NCBI GenBank assembly: GCA_030653435.1
Contig: JAURZI010000144.1
Coordinates: forward strand, 1-42,795
From: Methylovulum sp.
GTDB taxonomy: Bacteria > Pseudomonadota > Gammaproteobacteria > Methylococcales > Methylomonadaceae
Length of the DNA stretch: 42,795 nt
Direction: 5' to 3'
In this document: in pieces, positions 8,827 to 16,948 of the stretch
Layout: every line of letters starts with the position of its first letter
How positions within the stretch are numbered: the stretch's first letter is position 1
Made by a program: the position numbers and the translations under genes
The notes under the pieces: model-generated
The model's database searches: none
Seen by the model: only the letters and a program-made list of their open reading frames with translations
What the model was told of the DNA's origin: nothing

Positions 8827-11466
8827 ATGAAGTTTACCTTGGCCACATGTGTCAGAAACGAAGGGCCTTACCTGCTTGAGTGGGTCGCCCATTACAAGTT
8901 GCTTGGCTTTGATCGTATTATCATTTTTTCCAACGATAATGATGATGGCTCAGATGAATTGCTTGCGGCAATGGAAAAAAAACAATTGATAGATTGGCGC
9001 CCACGAACGCTTGCTCCAGACGAGAGCCCACAATTGAGCGCTTTTAGGGCGTTATCCAAAGAGCTTATGGCGGATTCCAGTGAACATGGTGGTTATCTTG
9101 CGTGGTTCGATTGCGATGAATTTCTAGCGTTAAAAATGGATGCTTCAGTACAGGATTTATTGGGGCGTTACCAATTTCCGGATGCCCTGTTTATAAACTG
9201 GAAACATTTTGGTTCATCATCCAAGCAAAATTATGAGCGTGATCTTACCGTATCCAGATTTGTGTGTTGCGACTCACAGACATTGCTTAACACCTTTGGC
9301 AAAAGCATATCGCGGTTAAACCCTAGCCTTTATAAATTCATTTCAAACCATAGGCCTATCCCCCTTAAGAATGACACCTGGGGTCGCATTGTTTATGCGG
9401 CAAATCAAGCGGATGATGTTTTGCTTGGCAAAGATGTTGTTTATGGAAACAATCCTAGAAAAAATAGCCAGTCTCCGGTGTTTCATGATGTTTGTCAGTT
9501 AAACCATTATGCGATCAGGTCTAAAGAGGAGTACGGATGGAAATCCATTCGCGGAAATGGACGGCTAGCTTTGGATAATGAAAAAAAGCAGTTCAGTAAT
9601 ATTTATTTTAAAGAACACGACTTGAACAATGAAATAGAACCCTTTACGTCAGAAAGGTATAAGAGCGCTATAACCGGTTATATAAACACACTTCCTATAG
9701 ATTTAAAGGCGTTAGATGACAACATTGTAGATGCACTTGTCAAACGCTACCGCTCAGTCATGGCTGATGATATGCCTGTTAATTCGGTTATGGCTGATCA
9801 TCTGCCTGCCAAAAAGGCCATACCTACCATTCAATCACATTGGCTATCTATTGAAGATCAGCAACAACGTCTGCGTGGTTATGCCGTTGATGTTGTTGAA
9901 AAACGCTTGTCTTACGGGTCTTTTGTAGGCGACAAATCCAACTATGTGTTTGTAGAAACCCCAAAGGCAGCTTGCAGCACTATGAAATGGGTACTTGCTG
10001 ATCTGGAGAATCGGCAGGTTCAGCTGAGGCATGCCGGAAAAAATAGTGATACGACTATGATTGTTCATTTACGCTCAAGTCATCGCATTAAAAGCCTAAT
10101 GCAGCTTAATGGTGTGGATCGTTCGAAATTGCTTAATCAGGCAGGCATCGTCCGGTTTTGCGTAGTCAGAAACCCATATGCGCGCGTGGCCTCTGCGTGG
10201 GCCGATAAAATCAGACAAAAAGAGCCGGGCTATGAAAAAATTTGGGGAAATGTTGCTAAATATTTGGGGGATGATCCGAAAGTTTGCCCTACTTTTGCCG
10301 ATTTTGTTCGCTGGATGGCAGGGACTCAAAATCCGAAATCGTGCAATCCGCATTGGCGACCTATGGTAAACCTGTTATTACCTGAATTGCTGAATTACAC
10401 GCACATTCTACATACTGAAAAGCTGGCCAGTGAATTGCAAGAGGTGTTAAATCAAATTGCCCCAGGCCAAGATGCAAACGCATTGCTTGAAAAACATAGG
10501 GCTAATGAGTCGTTACCAATCGATTGGCCGGCTTACTATGATGAAGAAACGGCAAACTTAGTCGCTTCATTCTACCAAGATGACTTTGTTCAATACGGTT
10601 ATTCATTAACTTCTTGGAAACCAGAAACCAAGATTATTAATTTAGCTGATGAAATTAACACGTTGCGTGAAAAGATAAATAAATATGAACATGCGGCGCT
10701 TAATGCCATAAGAAGCAGAAATGATGTTATTATTGAATTAATAAAAAAAAACCATTCCGTGTCCAATGAAACGGTAATTCCAAAAACGTTGAACCCCCCA
10801 AAAAAAACTATTCTGGTGCTGGGGGACTCGCACGTAAAAATATTCAAACGGCCAAATTGGCTCAATATAGGTTCTGAAATAAAATGGGAAGTCGTTTCTG
10901 TTGAAGGGGCGACCTTATCAGGTTTGGAAAATCCAAACAGTAAAACACAAGCAGGTGTTCAATTTAATGAGGCGCTATCTAAGCATAACGCTGATGTCAT
11001 TGTGCTATGCCTGGGCGAAGTTGATACCGGGTTTGTAATCTGGTTTCGCGCTGAAAAAGACGCGGTCCAGGTGCAACAGGCAGCGCAACGGGCCGTTGAT
11101 AATTATTGCCGGCTTATAGAGTCTGCGCGGCTCAAAGCGGAAGTTGTCGTCGTCAGCACGCCCTTGCCTACCTTGCCAGACGGATCAACGGAAGGCGCTA
11201 TCGCAAAGGCCAGAGCTGAAGTCACCGCTACCCAGCAGCAACGCACTGAATTAACCTGCTGGTTTAATGCCCAAATAAAAAATTGGTGCGAAGCAAAGAG
11301 TATAAGCTATGTCAGTCTTGATGATTTGTCGAAAGGGGACGATGGGCTTGTTAGTCCTGCCTTGCGGCACGCTAACCCTAGGGATCATCATTACAACCCT
11401 AAGCAATATCGCAAGCTGTTAAAGGAGAATATGTTGCCTGTAATAAGAAAACTTATGCGTTTATAA
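8827..11466 (+). CDS. Triple fusion: glycosyltransferase + sulfotransferase + SGNH-type hydrolase
   Basis: An 879-residue protein with three catalytic-looking modules. Residues 1-~290 are a GT2/GT92-like glycosyltransferase (CVRNEGPYLLEWVAHYKLLG, then FDCDEFL at 94-100 as the DXD-type metal site). Residues ~365-600 are a Sulfotransfer_2-like domain with the phosphosulfate loop FVETPKAACSTMKWV at 375-389 and FCVVRNPYARVASAWADK at 444-461. Residues ~658-879 look like an SGNH hydrolase: ILVLGDSH at 662-669 carries the block-I serine, LCLGEVDTG follows, and a late DHHYNP motif supplies the Asp/His pair. A heptad-like helix (~605-640) links the second and third parts. The protein could add a sugar, sulfate it, and transfer or remove an acyl group. 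That order of events is inference. A TATAAGGAA ribosome-binding leader precedes the ATG. Confidence 0.8.
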   Translation: MKFTLATCVRNEGPYLLEWVAHYKLLGFDRIIIFSNDNDDGSDELLAAMEKKQLIDWRPRTLAPDESPQLSAFRALSKELMADSSEHGGYLAWFDCDEFLALKMDASVQDLLGRYQFPDALFINWKHFGSSSKQNYERDLTVSRFVCCDSQTLLNTFGKSISRLNPSLYKFISNHRPIPLKNDTWGRIVYAANQADDVLLGKDVVYGNNPRKNSQSPVFHDVCQLNHYAIRSKEEYGWKSIRGNGRLALDNEKKQFSNIYFKEHDLNNEIEPFTSERYKSAITGYINTLPIDLKALDDNIVDALVKRYRSVMADDMPVNSVMADHLPAKKAIPTIQSHWLSIEDQQQRLRGYAVDVVEKRLSYGSFVGDKSNYVFVETPKAACSTMKWVLADLENRQVQLRHAGKNSDTTMIVHLRSSHRIKSLMQLNGVDRSKLLNQAGIVRFCVVRNPYARVASAWADKIRQKEPGYEKIWGNVAKYLGDDPKVCPTFADFVRWMAGTQNPKSCNPHWRPMVNLLLPELLNYTHILHTEKLASELQEVLNQIAPGQDANALLEKHRANESLPIDWPAYYDEETANLVASFYQDDFVQYGYSLTSWKPETKIINLADEINTLREKINKYEHAALNAIRSRNDVIIELIKKNHSVSNETVIPKTLNPPKKTILVLGDSHVKIFKRPNWLNIGSEIKWEVVSVEGATLSGLENPNSKTQAGVQFNEALSKHNADVIVLCLGEVDTGFVIWFRAEKDAVQVQQAAQRAVDNYCRLIESARLKAEVVVVSTPLPTLPDGSTEGAIAKARAEVTATQQQRTELTCWFNAQIKNWCEAKSISYVSLDDLSKGDDGLVSPALRHANPRDHHYNPKQYRKLLKENMLPVIRKLMRL

Positions 11467-11620
11467 CAATATTGGAGTGTACTTTAAAAGTCTCCGCAAC
11501 GAGTTGGTCGTTTAATAGAATTTTAAAATAGCCCACATCATCAGTTAGACTAATCAAAACGTAACCAATTTATTGTAAATAAATTAATAATCCTATGTAT
11601 AGTTGCTTGAAAGATAAAAG

Positions 11621-11634
11621 TATAAGGAAGGAAA
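11621..11634 (+). promoter_or_regulatory. TATAAGGAA ribosome-binding leader (copy 3)
   Basis: TATAAGGAAGG at 11621-11631 precedes the ATG at 11635. The AAGGAAGG core is purine-rich and well spaced. Confidence 0.6.
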
Positions 11635-13005
11635 ATGCGAATTATTGTCCATTTTGGAATGCCAAAAACAGGTAGCACCTCAATTGAACAAACTTTATAT
11701 AAAAGCAGGGATAAATTAAACATTTGTTATCCCGATTTAGGTTCATTTGCTCATAATGCTCATTTATCCCAAGCATTTCGTGAAATGCTTGGTGTTCGTT
11801 CTGCGAATACCATTTTTTTTGCAAAGAAAAAAGAATTGGCTCTGTCAAAGTTGAAAAAAGTGCTCGATTTAAATTCAAGTGAAAAAGATATTTTATTATC
11901 ATCCGAGCTTTTGAGTAATGCTTTTAGCATTAATGAGTTAAAAGCACTACATTCTGTACTTGTAAAGTATACAAAGGAAGTTATTGCTGTTGGTTACATA
12001 CGTACGCCTAAAGCTTACATAGAAAGCGCTTTTCAGCAACGTTTAAAGACTGGAAAAGTAAGTTCGTTCGATTTAGAACCTTGTTTCCCTTATTATCAAT
12101 TTTTTTTTGAAAAATTTGACCAAGTATTTGGTGCAGAAAACGTCCATTTTTGGAAATTTGATCCCATTAATTTTCCAAATGGCTGCGTGGTAACTGATTT
12201 TTGCCAGCGACTGGCTATTGATATACCTCCAGATTCTATTGTAAGTGTAAATCAAGGAATCTCTTTAGATTCTATACCGCTGTTGTATGCTTATGCAAAA
12301 TACCAACAAAATTTCAAATTTAATCTTCCCTCTGAAGCAAAACTGACCTTTTCGATCAACGTACCTTCTCAACATAATAAAAAATTGCGCTTCGCTTCTG
12401 AAGTGATTACACCTATTCTCGAAAAAAATCGCCATCATATTGAATGGATGGAAAACCGTATGAGTGTTTCTCTTGCAGAGGATATATACAAAAATGATCA
12501 GCATTCCATTCATACGGAGACTGAATTACTAACGTTTACCCCAGAAGCGACACAATGGTTAGCAAAAAAATTAGGAGTCAGTTATGTTAATCGCTGGCAT
12601 CCAAAAATCTCAGCACAAGAGATAGCTGAATGGATGCACATATTGCGTCTTAGGGGGGGTAAGAAAAGCAAGGCAGATCAAAAAAATATAGAAAATAGCT
12701 CAACAACACTTTTGCCTGCAATTAGAAAAAAGAATAAAAGAATAAATGTGAAGTCTCTTGTTCAGCTTGTAAAAAAAGCAGAACCTAATTTAGAAAACTT
12801 ATCTGATGAAAATGCAGTTTCATTGGTACGCGAAATTTTTAAACAAATGACTGGTTATATCGAAAATATGGATGATGCAGCCCTTATGATAGCGGGATTA
12901 GGGCAATTTAAGGTTTCCAATATAAGCAAATCGAAAGGAAATAAAAATATAACTACTAAGCAAGTAATTTTTAAAGCGCAAAAAGAGAAGAAAACAGTCA
13001 CATAG
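11635..13005 (+). CDS. AT-rich sulfotransferase with HU-like C-terminal domain
   Basis: A 456-residue protein. The N-terminal phosphosulfate loop FGMPKTGSTSIEQTL lies at residues 7-21 and the 3'-phosphate motif YIRTPKAYIESAFQQRL at 121-137, with Arg and Ser in place, so residues 1-~320 are a sulfotransferase. A Lys-rich linker (~340-371) leads to residues ~372-452, which resemble an HU/IHF-fold unit including IAGLGQFKV. The same pattern recurs in the small protein encoded at 14401-14679. The gene is visibly more AT-rich than its neighbours (long A and T runs throughout), which suggests separate acquisition. It uses the TATAAGGAAGG leader. Sulfotransferase role is secure; the role of the C-terminal part is not. 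Confidence 0.8.
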   Translation: MRIIVHFGMPKTGSTSIEQTLYKSRDKLNICYPDLGSFAHNAHLSQAFREMLGVRSANTIFFAKKKELALSKLKKVLDLNSSEKDILLSSELLSNAFSINELKALHSVLVKYTKEVIAVGYIRTPKAYIESAFQQRLKTGKVSSFDLEPCFPYYQFFFEKFDQVFGAENVHFWKFDPINFPNGCVVTDFCQRLAIDIPPDSIVSVNQGISLDSIPLLYAYAKYQQNFKFNLPSEAKLTFSINVPSQHNKKLRFASEVITPILEKNRHHIEWMENRMSVSLAEDIYKNDQHSIHTETELLTFTPEATQWLAKKLGVSYVNRWHPKISAQEIAEWMHILRLRGGKKSKADQKNIENSSTTLLPAIRKKNKRINVKSLVQLVKKAEPNLENLSDENAVSLVREIFKQMTGYIENMDDAALMIAGLGQFKVSNISKSKGNKNITTKQVIFKAQKEKKTVT

Positions 13006-13118
13006 CAAATACTGCAAGTTAAATATAATACAAGTGACAGTAAAGGGAGTAATCAGGGGTGTTGCGTTAAAATATAAATATCATCAGTTAGTTAAGATGT
13101 TGCGGTGGTAACTTCTCA

Positions 13119-13430
13119 TTAGTCACAGGTAGCCGCCGCCAAAATCAAATCGGATAACGGTGGAATGTTACTGTTACCCAGCAGCCTATCCTTAAGATAA
13201 TGCCAAAACGAAATCTTATGCTTTAGGCAGGTCTTTTTTAAGCTGGCAAAGGTGTCGCGACACCTCCGTCCTGCCTCACTACGAGTGCTGCCACTTATTT
13301 TTCGTTTTTTAACGTAATCCCGGATATCTCGTTCGCTCAGGTTGTTGTGGAGCGGTAAATAAGGTTTGTCGAGTACCCGAAGCAGTTCGTGCTGATTGTT
13401 ACCCATCCGCTTTAACGCAAGATTCAGTGT
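13119..13430 (-). pseudogene. IS66-like transposase, C-terminal fragment
   Basis: A minus-strand frame ends at 13119 and encodes the recognisable transposase C-terminus: LLRVLDKPYLPLHNNLSERD, DYVKKRKISGSTRSEAGRR, CRDTFASLKKTCLKHKISFW and a final IPPLSDLI. Homology covers only about the last 100 residues. The frame can be read up to a GTG at 13484, but its first ~17 residues are antisense to the DUF1501 remnant, so the transposase sequence is broken at about 13415-13430. The rest of the element is absent from the window and no inverted repeats were identified. This is a decayed remnant, not an active element. Confidence 0.75.
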
Positions 13431-13722
13431 CTTAGTAATTTCTGAATTCGGGCGTACTTTTTGGGAAAACGGCAACTCTGGCACCGATCATGGGCATGGT
13501 TCGGTGTATTGGGTGCTCGGTGGCGGCATAAAAGGAGGTCGCATAGCGGGTGAATAAATGCAGCTTGCCTAGGGGAAGCTTTTTCAGAATAGGGATTATC
13601 CCGTGCTAAATGAGTACCGCAGTTTTATGACCGGTTTATTCCAGTCCCAATTCGGTTTTTCTAAAAACGCTTTGCAACAAATATTCCCAGGCGTTAATCC
13701 GATAGACCTGGGTTTGATCTAA
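13426..13722 (+). pseudogene. DUF1501 (sulfatase-like fold) gene remnant with in-frame stops
   Basis: Reading the plus strand in the frame of 13441 gives VISEFGRTFWENGNSGTDHG, then HGSVYWVLGGGIKGGRIAGE, a TAA at 13555-13557, MQLA, a TAG at 13570-13572, then LFQNRDYPVLNEYRSFMTG, LFQSQFGF and IFPGVNPIDLGLI with the terminal TAA at 13720-13722. This is the C-terminal third of a DUF1501 protein, recognisable by EFGRT.ENG..GTDHGHG and VLGG.(I/V).GG. The two premature stops and the missing N-terminus make it a pseudogene. DUF1501 proteins belong to the alkaline phosphatase/sulfatase-like superfamily and are usually paired with DUF1800; no DUF1800 is visible here. The fragment abuts the transposase fragment head-on, which suggests it was broken by insertion or rearrangement. 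Confidence 0.75.
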
Positions 13723-13961
13723 CGCGGCTTCGCATCTCATTTCCAATCAGGGAAATGCTTATAGACGGATTCCCAATCTACCTATAAATAAATACCCAAT
13801 TTTTTATGGTAGGCAATTTCTACCGGTTTATTTTAGGATAAACATATGGCATCTCATGTAATAATTGATAGATTTTTTCAAAAAATATGATAATTTTCAC
13901 TTGCATAGCCTAATATTTTAAGGCAATATATTGCCTGACTTAGATTTGTGAAGAACTGCCC

Positions 13962-14330
13962 ATGCATTTTCGTATCCGTAAAAATGTCATTCAAGTGATT
14001 AGAACTACATACGATGAAAACAAGAAAAAAGGCGTCAATTCAATAATAGGTACTGTCCTTTTATCAAAGCCTGAACTTTCCGATGAGCTGCGCGTGCGGT
14101 TGACGGCTGAAGAAATTTTTGCATTCGACACATGGGTCAACACACAGCACAGAACGAGTATGCTCCGCGAGGAAATTGCCGCATTAACGCTGGCGGAAAC
14201 AATGGTTCTTGCTGAGAAATGGTTCGAAAGAAGCAATGATGCAGGTGCTACACAAATGGTAGTCCGAGATATTCTTTTCCATTGGCAATCTTTACGCAAA
14301 ATGCTCGCAAAAAAAGGCTTGCTTGAGTAA
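13962..14330 (+). CDS. Small protein of unknown function
   Basis: A 122-residue frame that I do not recognise. The N-terminus (RIRKNVIQVIRTTYDE...KKG) looks like a short beta-hairpin with basic residues, and the rest is mostly helical with alternating charged residues (LTLAETMVLAEKWFERSN). There are no cysteines, no signal peptide and no membrane segment, so it is probably a soluble cytoplasmic protein. It lies 70 nt before the HU-like gene, on the same strand, so the two may form a small unit. It sits among decayed mobile-element remnants. The frame is intact and its composition is coding-like, so I judge it real, but I cannot assign a role. Confidence 0.6.
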   Translation: MHFRIRKNVIQVIRTTYDENKKKGVNSIIGTVLLSKPELSDELRVRLTAEEIFAFDTWVNTQHRTSMLREEIAALTLAETMVLAEKWFERSNDAGATQMVVRDILFHWQSLRKMLAKKGLLE

Positions 14331-14400
14331 TGGGTGTGTTGTGGTTATTGTGGTCGCCAAAACAATTTTTTAGTAAACAACATTTAAAGAGACTTATAAA

Positions 14401-14679
14401 ATGAAAGCAATTGAAATTGTAGAAATTATTAAACAATCAAACGCTAATTTATTGGGCAAGCTTACTGATAAAGAAGCAGCGAAAATTCTGTCACTGGCTT
14501 TTGCGGAGCTTGGCAAGCAATTGGGTTCAACAACCGAAGGTCCGATAAAAATACCTGGGTTAGGTGTGTTCAAAATTAAGCAAGTTGAGCGCGAAAAAGA
14601 AGGTCAAAAAGTGACTGTCAAAAGAATAGGGTTCCGTACGATGAAAGCTAGGGTTAAGGCAAAGAAGTCAGCTGAATAA
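14401..14679 (+). CDS. Small HU/IHF-like DNA-binding protein (putative)
   Basis: A 92-residue basic protein. The N-terminal helices (EIVEIIKQSNANLLGKLTD, KEAAKILSLAFAEL) and the strand motif IPGLGVFKIKQ followed by a basic strand (VTVKRIGFRTMKARVKAKK) follow the plan of HU/IHF proteins: two helices, a GFGTF-like turn, then a basic arm. HU proteins bend or wrap DNA without strong sequence preference. The usual RNPQTG arm signature is missing, so the similarity is remote and DNA binding is inferred. The same layout appears at the C-terminus of the sulfotransferase encoded at 11635-13005. The purine-rich AAAGAGA lies before the ATG. Confidence 0.5.
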   Translation: MKAIEIVEIIKQSNANLLGKLTDKEAAKILSLAFAELGKQLGSTTEGPIKIPGLGVFKIKQVEREKEGQKVTVKRIGFRTMKARVKAKKSAE

Positions 14680-15227
14680 TAAATTTTTAATTTATACCGG
14701 TATAGCTGCACAAGTTTTTGGTTGGTATTCAAATTTAATCGTTAGATTCGCCTAATGTGTAGTAATTGATTGAATGGCTTTAGTTTACAGCTGGTTTTGC
14801 AGGGTAGGGGCAGGCAATGGTCTGTTGCTACCCGAAGCTGGATTTTTCTGAACACAAGTGGTTAAAAATGTGCGTGACCTGTAACAGGCATGTCATTTGG
14901 GGCAGTATTTGTTGAAATATTTGCAGGTACCATTACTTAGGGCTAACCAGGGAAAGTGCTTGAAGACAGCGTAATATTACGCCCCATCGCACTGAAAACC
15001 TACCGATTTAAACTGCCGGAACGCCTTGCATGTAAAGGCGTTCAGCCACATAGAAGCATACTGCCTTTCACTCAGGAGGGTGCGGTGCATGGTAACGGCG
15101 GCATTGTCCATAAAGCGTCAAATAACTACTTTTGTTAAAAGCGGGTTATATAGCGTCGCGTATCCCCTGTACATTTCACTCAAGGTTAATCTGTGAATAT
15201 CCCATTATCGCCCAACAGGAATCACGC
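14680..15227. other. Gene-poor gap
   Basis: No supported gene on either strand. A 60-codon plus-strand frame from 14956 to 15138 has only a TTG start and no recognisable features, so I leave it out. A hairpin is present at 15019-15043. The rest looks like decayed sequence bordering the mobile-element scar. Confidence 0.5.
15019..15043. repeat. Inverted repeat / hairpin
   Basis: GAACGCCTT (15019-15027) and AAGGCGTTC (15035-15043) are perfect 9-nt arms around a 7-nt loop. There is no T-run, so no terminator is claimed. Confidence 0.5.
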
Positions 15228-16829
15228 ATGAAATTTCTGGATTGCACACTCCGCGATGGCGGCTATTACAACGCCTGGGATTTTTCAGCCGAACTCATTG
15301 AAGACTATCTGCAAACCATGCAAGCTATCTCGGCCGATTATGTTGAACTAGGCTTTCGTTCACTCAAAATCGATGGCTTTAAAGGTGCTTGCGCTTATAC
15401 GACTGACAGCTTTATACAGAGCCTCAATGTTCCTGTTGGCCTGAAGCTAGGCGTGATGATAAACGCCAGTGAATTAGTCCGGCATGAACAAAGTATGAAC
15501 ACCGAATTAAAACGTTTGTTCGCACCAGCGATTTCCTCACCTATTACCTTAGTTCGCATTGCCTGTCATGTCTATGAGTTTGAACAGGCATTACCAGCAA
15601 GCCTCTGGCTAAAAGAGCAAGGCTATGAAGTTGGTTTTAACCTGATGCAGGTGGCGGACCGTTCACCGGAAGAAATTCGTGCATTGGCTATGTTGGCAAC
15701 GGCTTATCCACTGGATGTGTTATATTTTGCTGACTCTATGGGCAGTATGAATACTGGAAAAACACTAGAAGTGATTCAGGCCTTTAGAACCGTATGGGCT
15801 GGCGAGCTGGGTATCCATATGCACGACAACATGGGGTTGGCCTTGGCTAACTCAGTCGCAGCAGTTCAGGCGGGCGTGACGTGGGTCGATGGGACATTGA
15901 CAGGCATGGGCCGAGGCCCTGGCAATGCCAAAACGGAATATCTGGTGCTGGAACTTGAATCTTCACGGCAAGCGCCTTGTAACATCACCGCGCTGTTAAA
16001 GGTCATCCGTAAACACTTCAAGCCGTTACAAGCGCATTACGGCTGGGGCAGCAACCCTTACTATTATTTAGCTGGAAAATACGCAATTCATCCGTCCTAT
16101 ATTCAGGAAATGCTTGCCGATAGCCGCTACAGCGACGAAGATATTTTGGCTGTCATTGAGCACCTGAAAACGGAAAACAGTAACCAGTTTAACCTCAACA
16201 CATTAAACACAGCGCGTCATTTTTATAAAGCCGAACCGGTAGGCAGTTGGCGGCCGTTGGATTTAATCCAGGGCAGGGAAGTATTAATTCTAGGCACTGG
16301 GCCGGGAGTAAAAGCGCATGGATTGGCGTTGGAAAATTTTATTCGGCAGAGAAAACCGTTTGTCATTGCGCTAAATACCCAAAAAGCATTGGCTGACGGG
16401 CTTATTGACATCCGGGCAGCCTGCCACCCGGTGCGCTTACTTGCCGATTGTGAAGAGCACGCCCGTTTACGGCACCCGTTGGCAACACCGGTGTCCATGC
16501 TGCCCGCAGATGTCAGGGAAGCGCTGGGCGATAAGCCGCTATTGGACTTTGGTCTCAGTGTCAAAGCGGATACCTTCGAGTTTCATGACCACTATGCCTT
16601 GTTGCCGACATCGTTGGTCATTGCTTATGCTTTAGCTATTGCGACCAGCGGCAAGGCAAAATGTATTTTTCTCGCTGGCTTTGATGGTTATGGCGAGGAT
16701 GATCCGCGTAATCAAGAAATGAACCGGTTATTTAAATGCTATGCCGACCAAGCGCAAAGCCTAGCTATTGCCAGCATTACGCCCACGCGTTATCAGATTC
16801 CTGAAAGCAGTGTTTACGCGCTTATCTAA
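15228..16829 (+). CDS. HMGL-type aldolase fused to a Rossmann-like domain, glycan precursor enzyme
   Basis: Residues 1-~300 form an HMGL/DRE-TIM aldolase domain: MKFLDCTLRDGGYY at the start (the RDG motif), ADYVELGFRS, and the metal-binding HMH at 197-199 within GIHMHDNMGLALANS. The family binds a divalent metal and makes or breaks a C-C bond next to a 2-keto acid. Residues ~345-533 start REVLILGTGPG and contain VIALNTQ and LAGFDGYGEDD, which look like a nucleotide- or sugar-binding Rossmann fold. I place the start at 15228 because AGGA lies 7 nt upstream and homology begins exactly there; the frame is open further up. The next gene is a CMP-sugar-type cytidylyltransferase, so the pair probably forms and activates an unusual 2-keto sugar acid. 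The product is unknown. Confidence 0.75.
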   Translation: MKFLDCTLRDGGYYNAWDFSAELIEDYLQTMQAISADYVELGFRSLKIDGFKGACAYTTDSFIQSLNVPVGLKLGVMINASELVRHEQSMNTELKRLFAPAISSPITLVRIACHVYEFEQALPASLWLKEQGYEVGFNLMQVADRSPEEIRALAMLATAYPLDVLYFADSMGSMNTGKTLEVIQAFRTVWAGELGIHMHDNMGLALANSVAAVQAGVTWVDGTLTGMGRGPGNAKTEYLVLELESSRQAPCNITALLKVIRKHFKPLQAHYGWGSNPYYYLAGKYAIHPSYIQEMLADSRYSDEDILAVIEHLKTENSNQFNLNTLNTARHFYKAEPVGSWRPLDLIQGREVLILGTGPGVKAHGLALENFIRQRKPFVIALNTQKALADGLIDIRAACHPVRLLADCEEHARLRHPLATPVSMLPADVREALGDKPLLDFGLSVKADTFEFHDHYALLPTSLVIAYALAIATSGKAKCIFLAGFDGYGEDDPRNQEMNRLFKCYADQAQSLAIASITPTRYQIPESSVYALI

Positions 16830-16948
16830 AGCAGGGTTGAAGTTAAGCTGCAATTATCGGGTTACGGTTAGGTTTGCCTGGGTGGTGCACTGCGTTATTA
16901 TTTAAGCTAATGGACCCTATGACTGACATTAAATGCGAGGTGCAAAGC

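Noticed and set aside
13991-14299. Minus-strand frame of 102 residues opposite the small unknown gene
   Set aside because: Serine-rich, low-complexity translation typical of antisense reading; the plus-strand frame is more protein-like.
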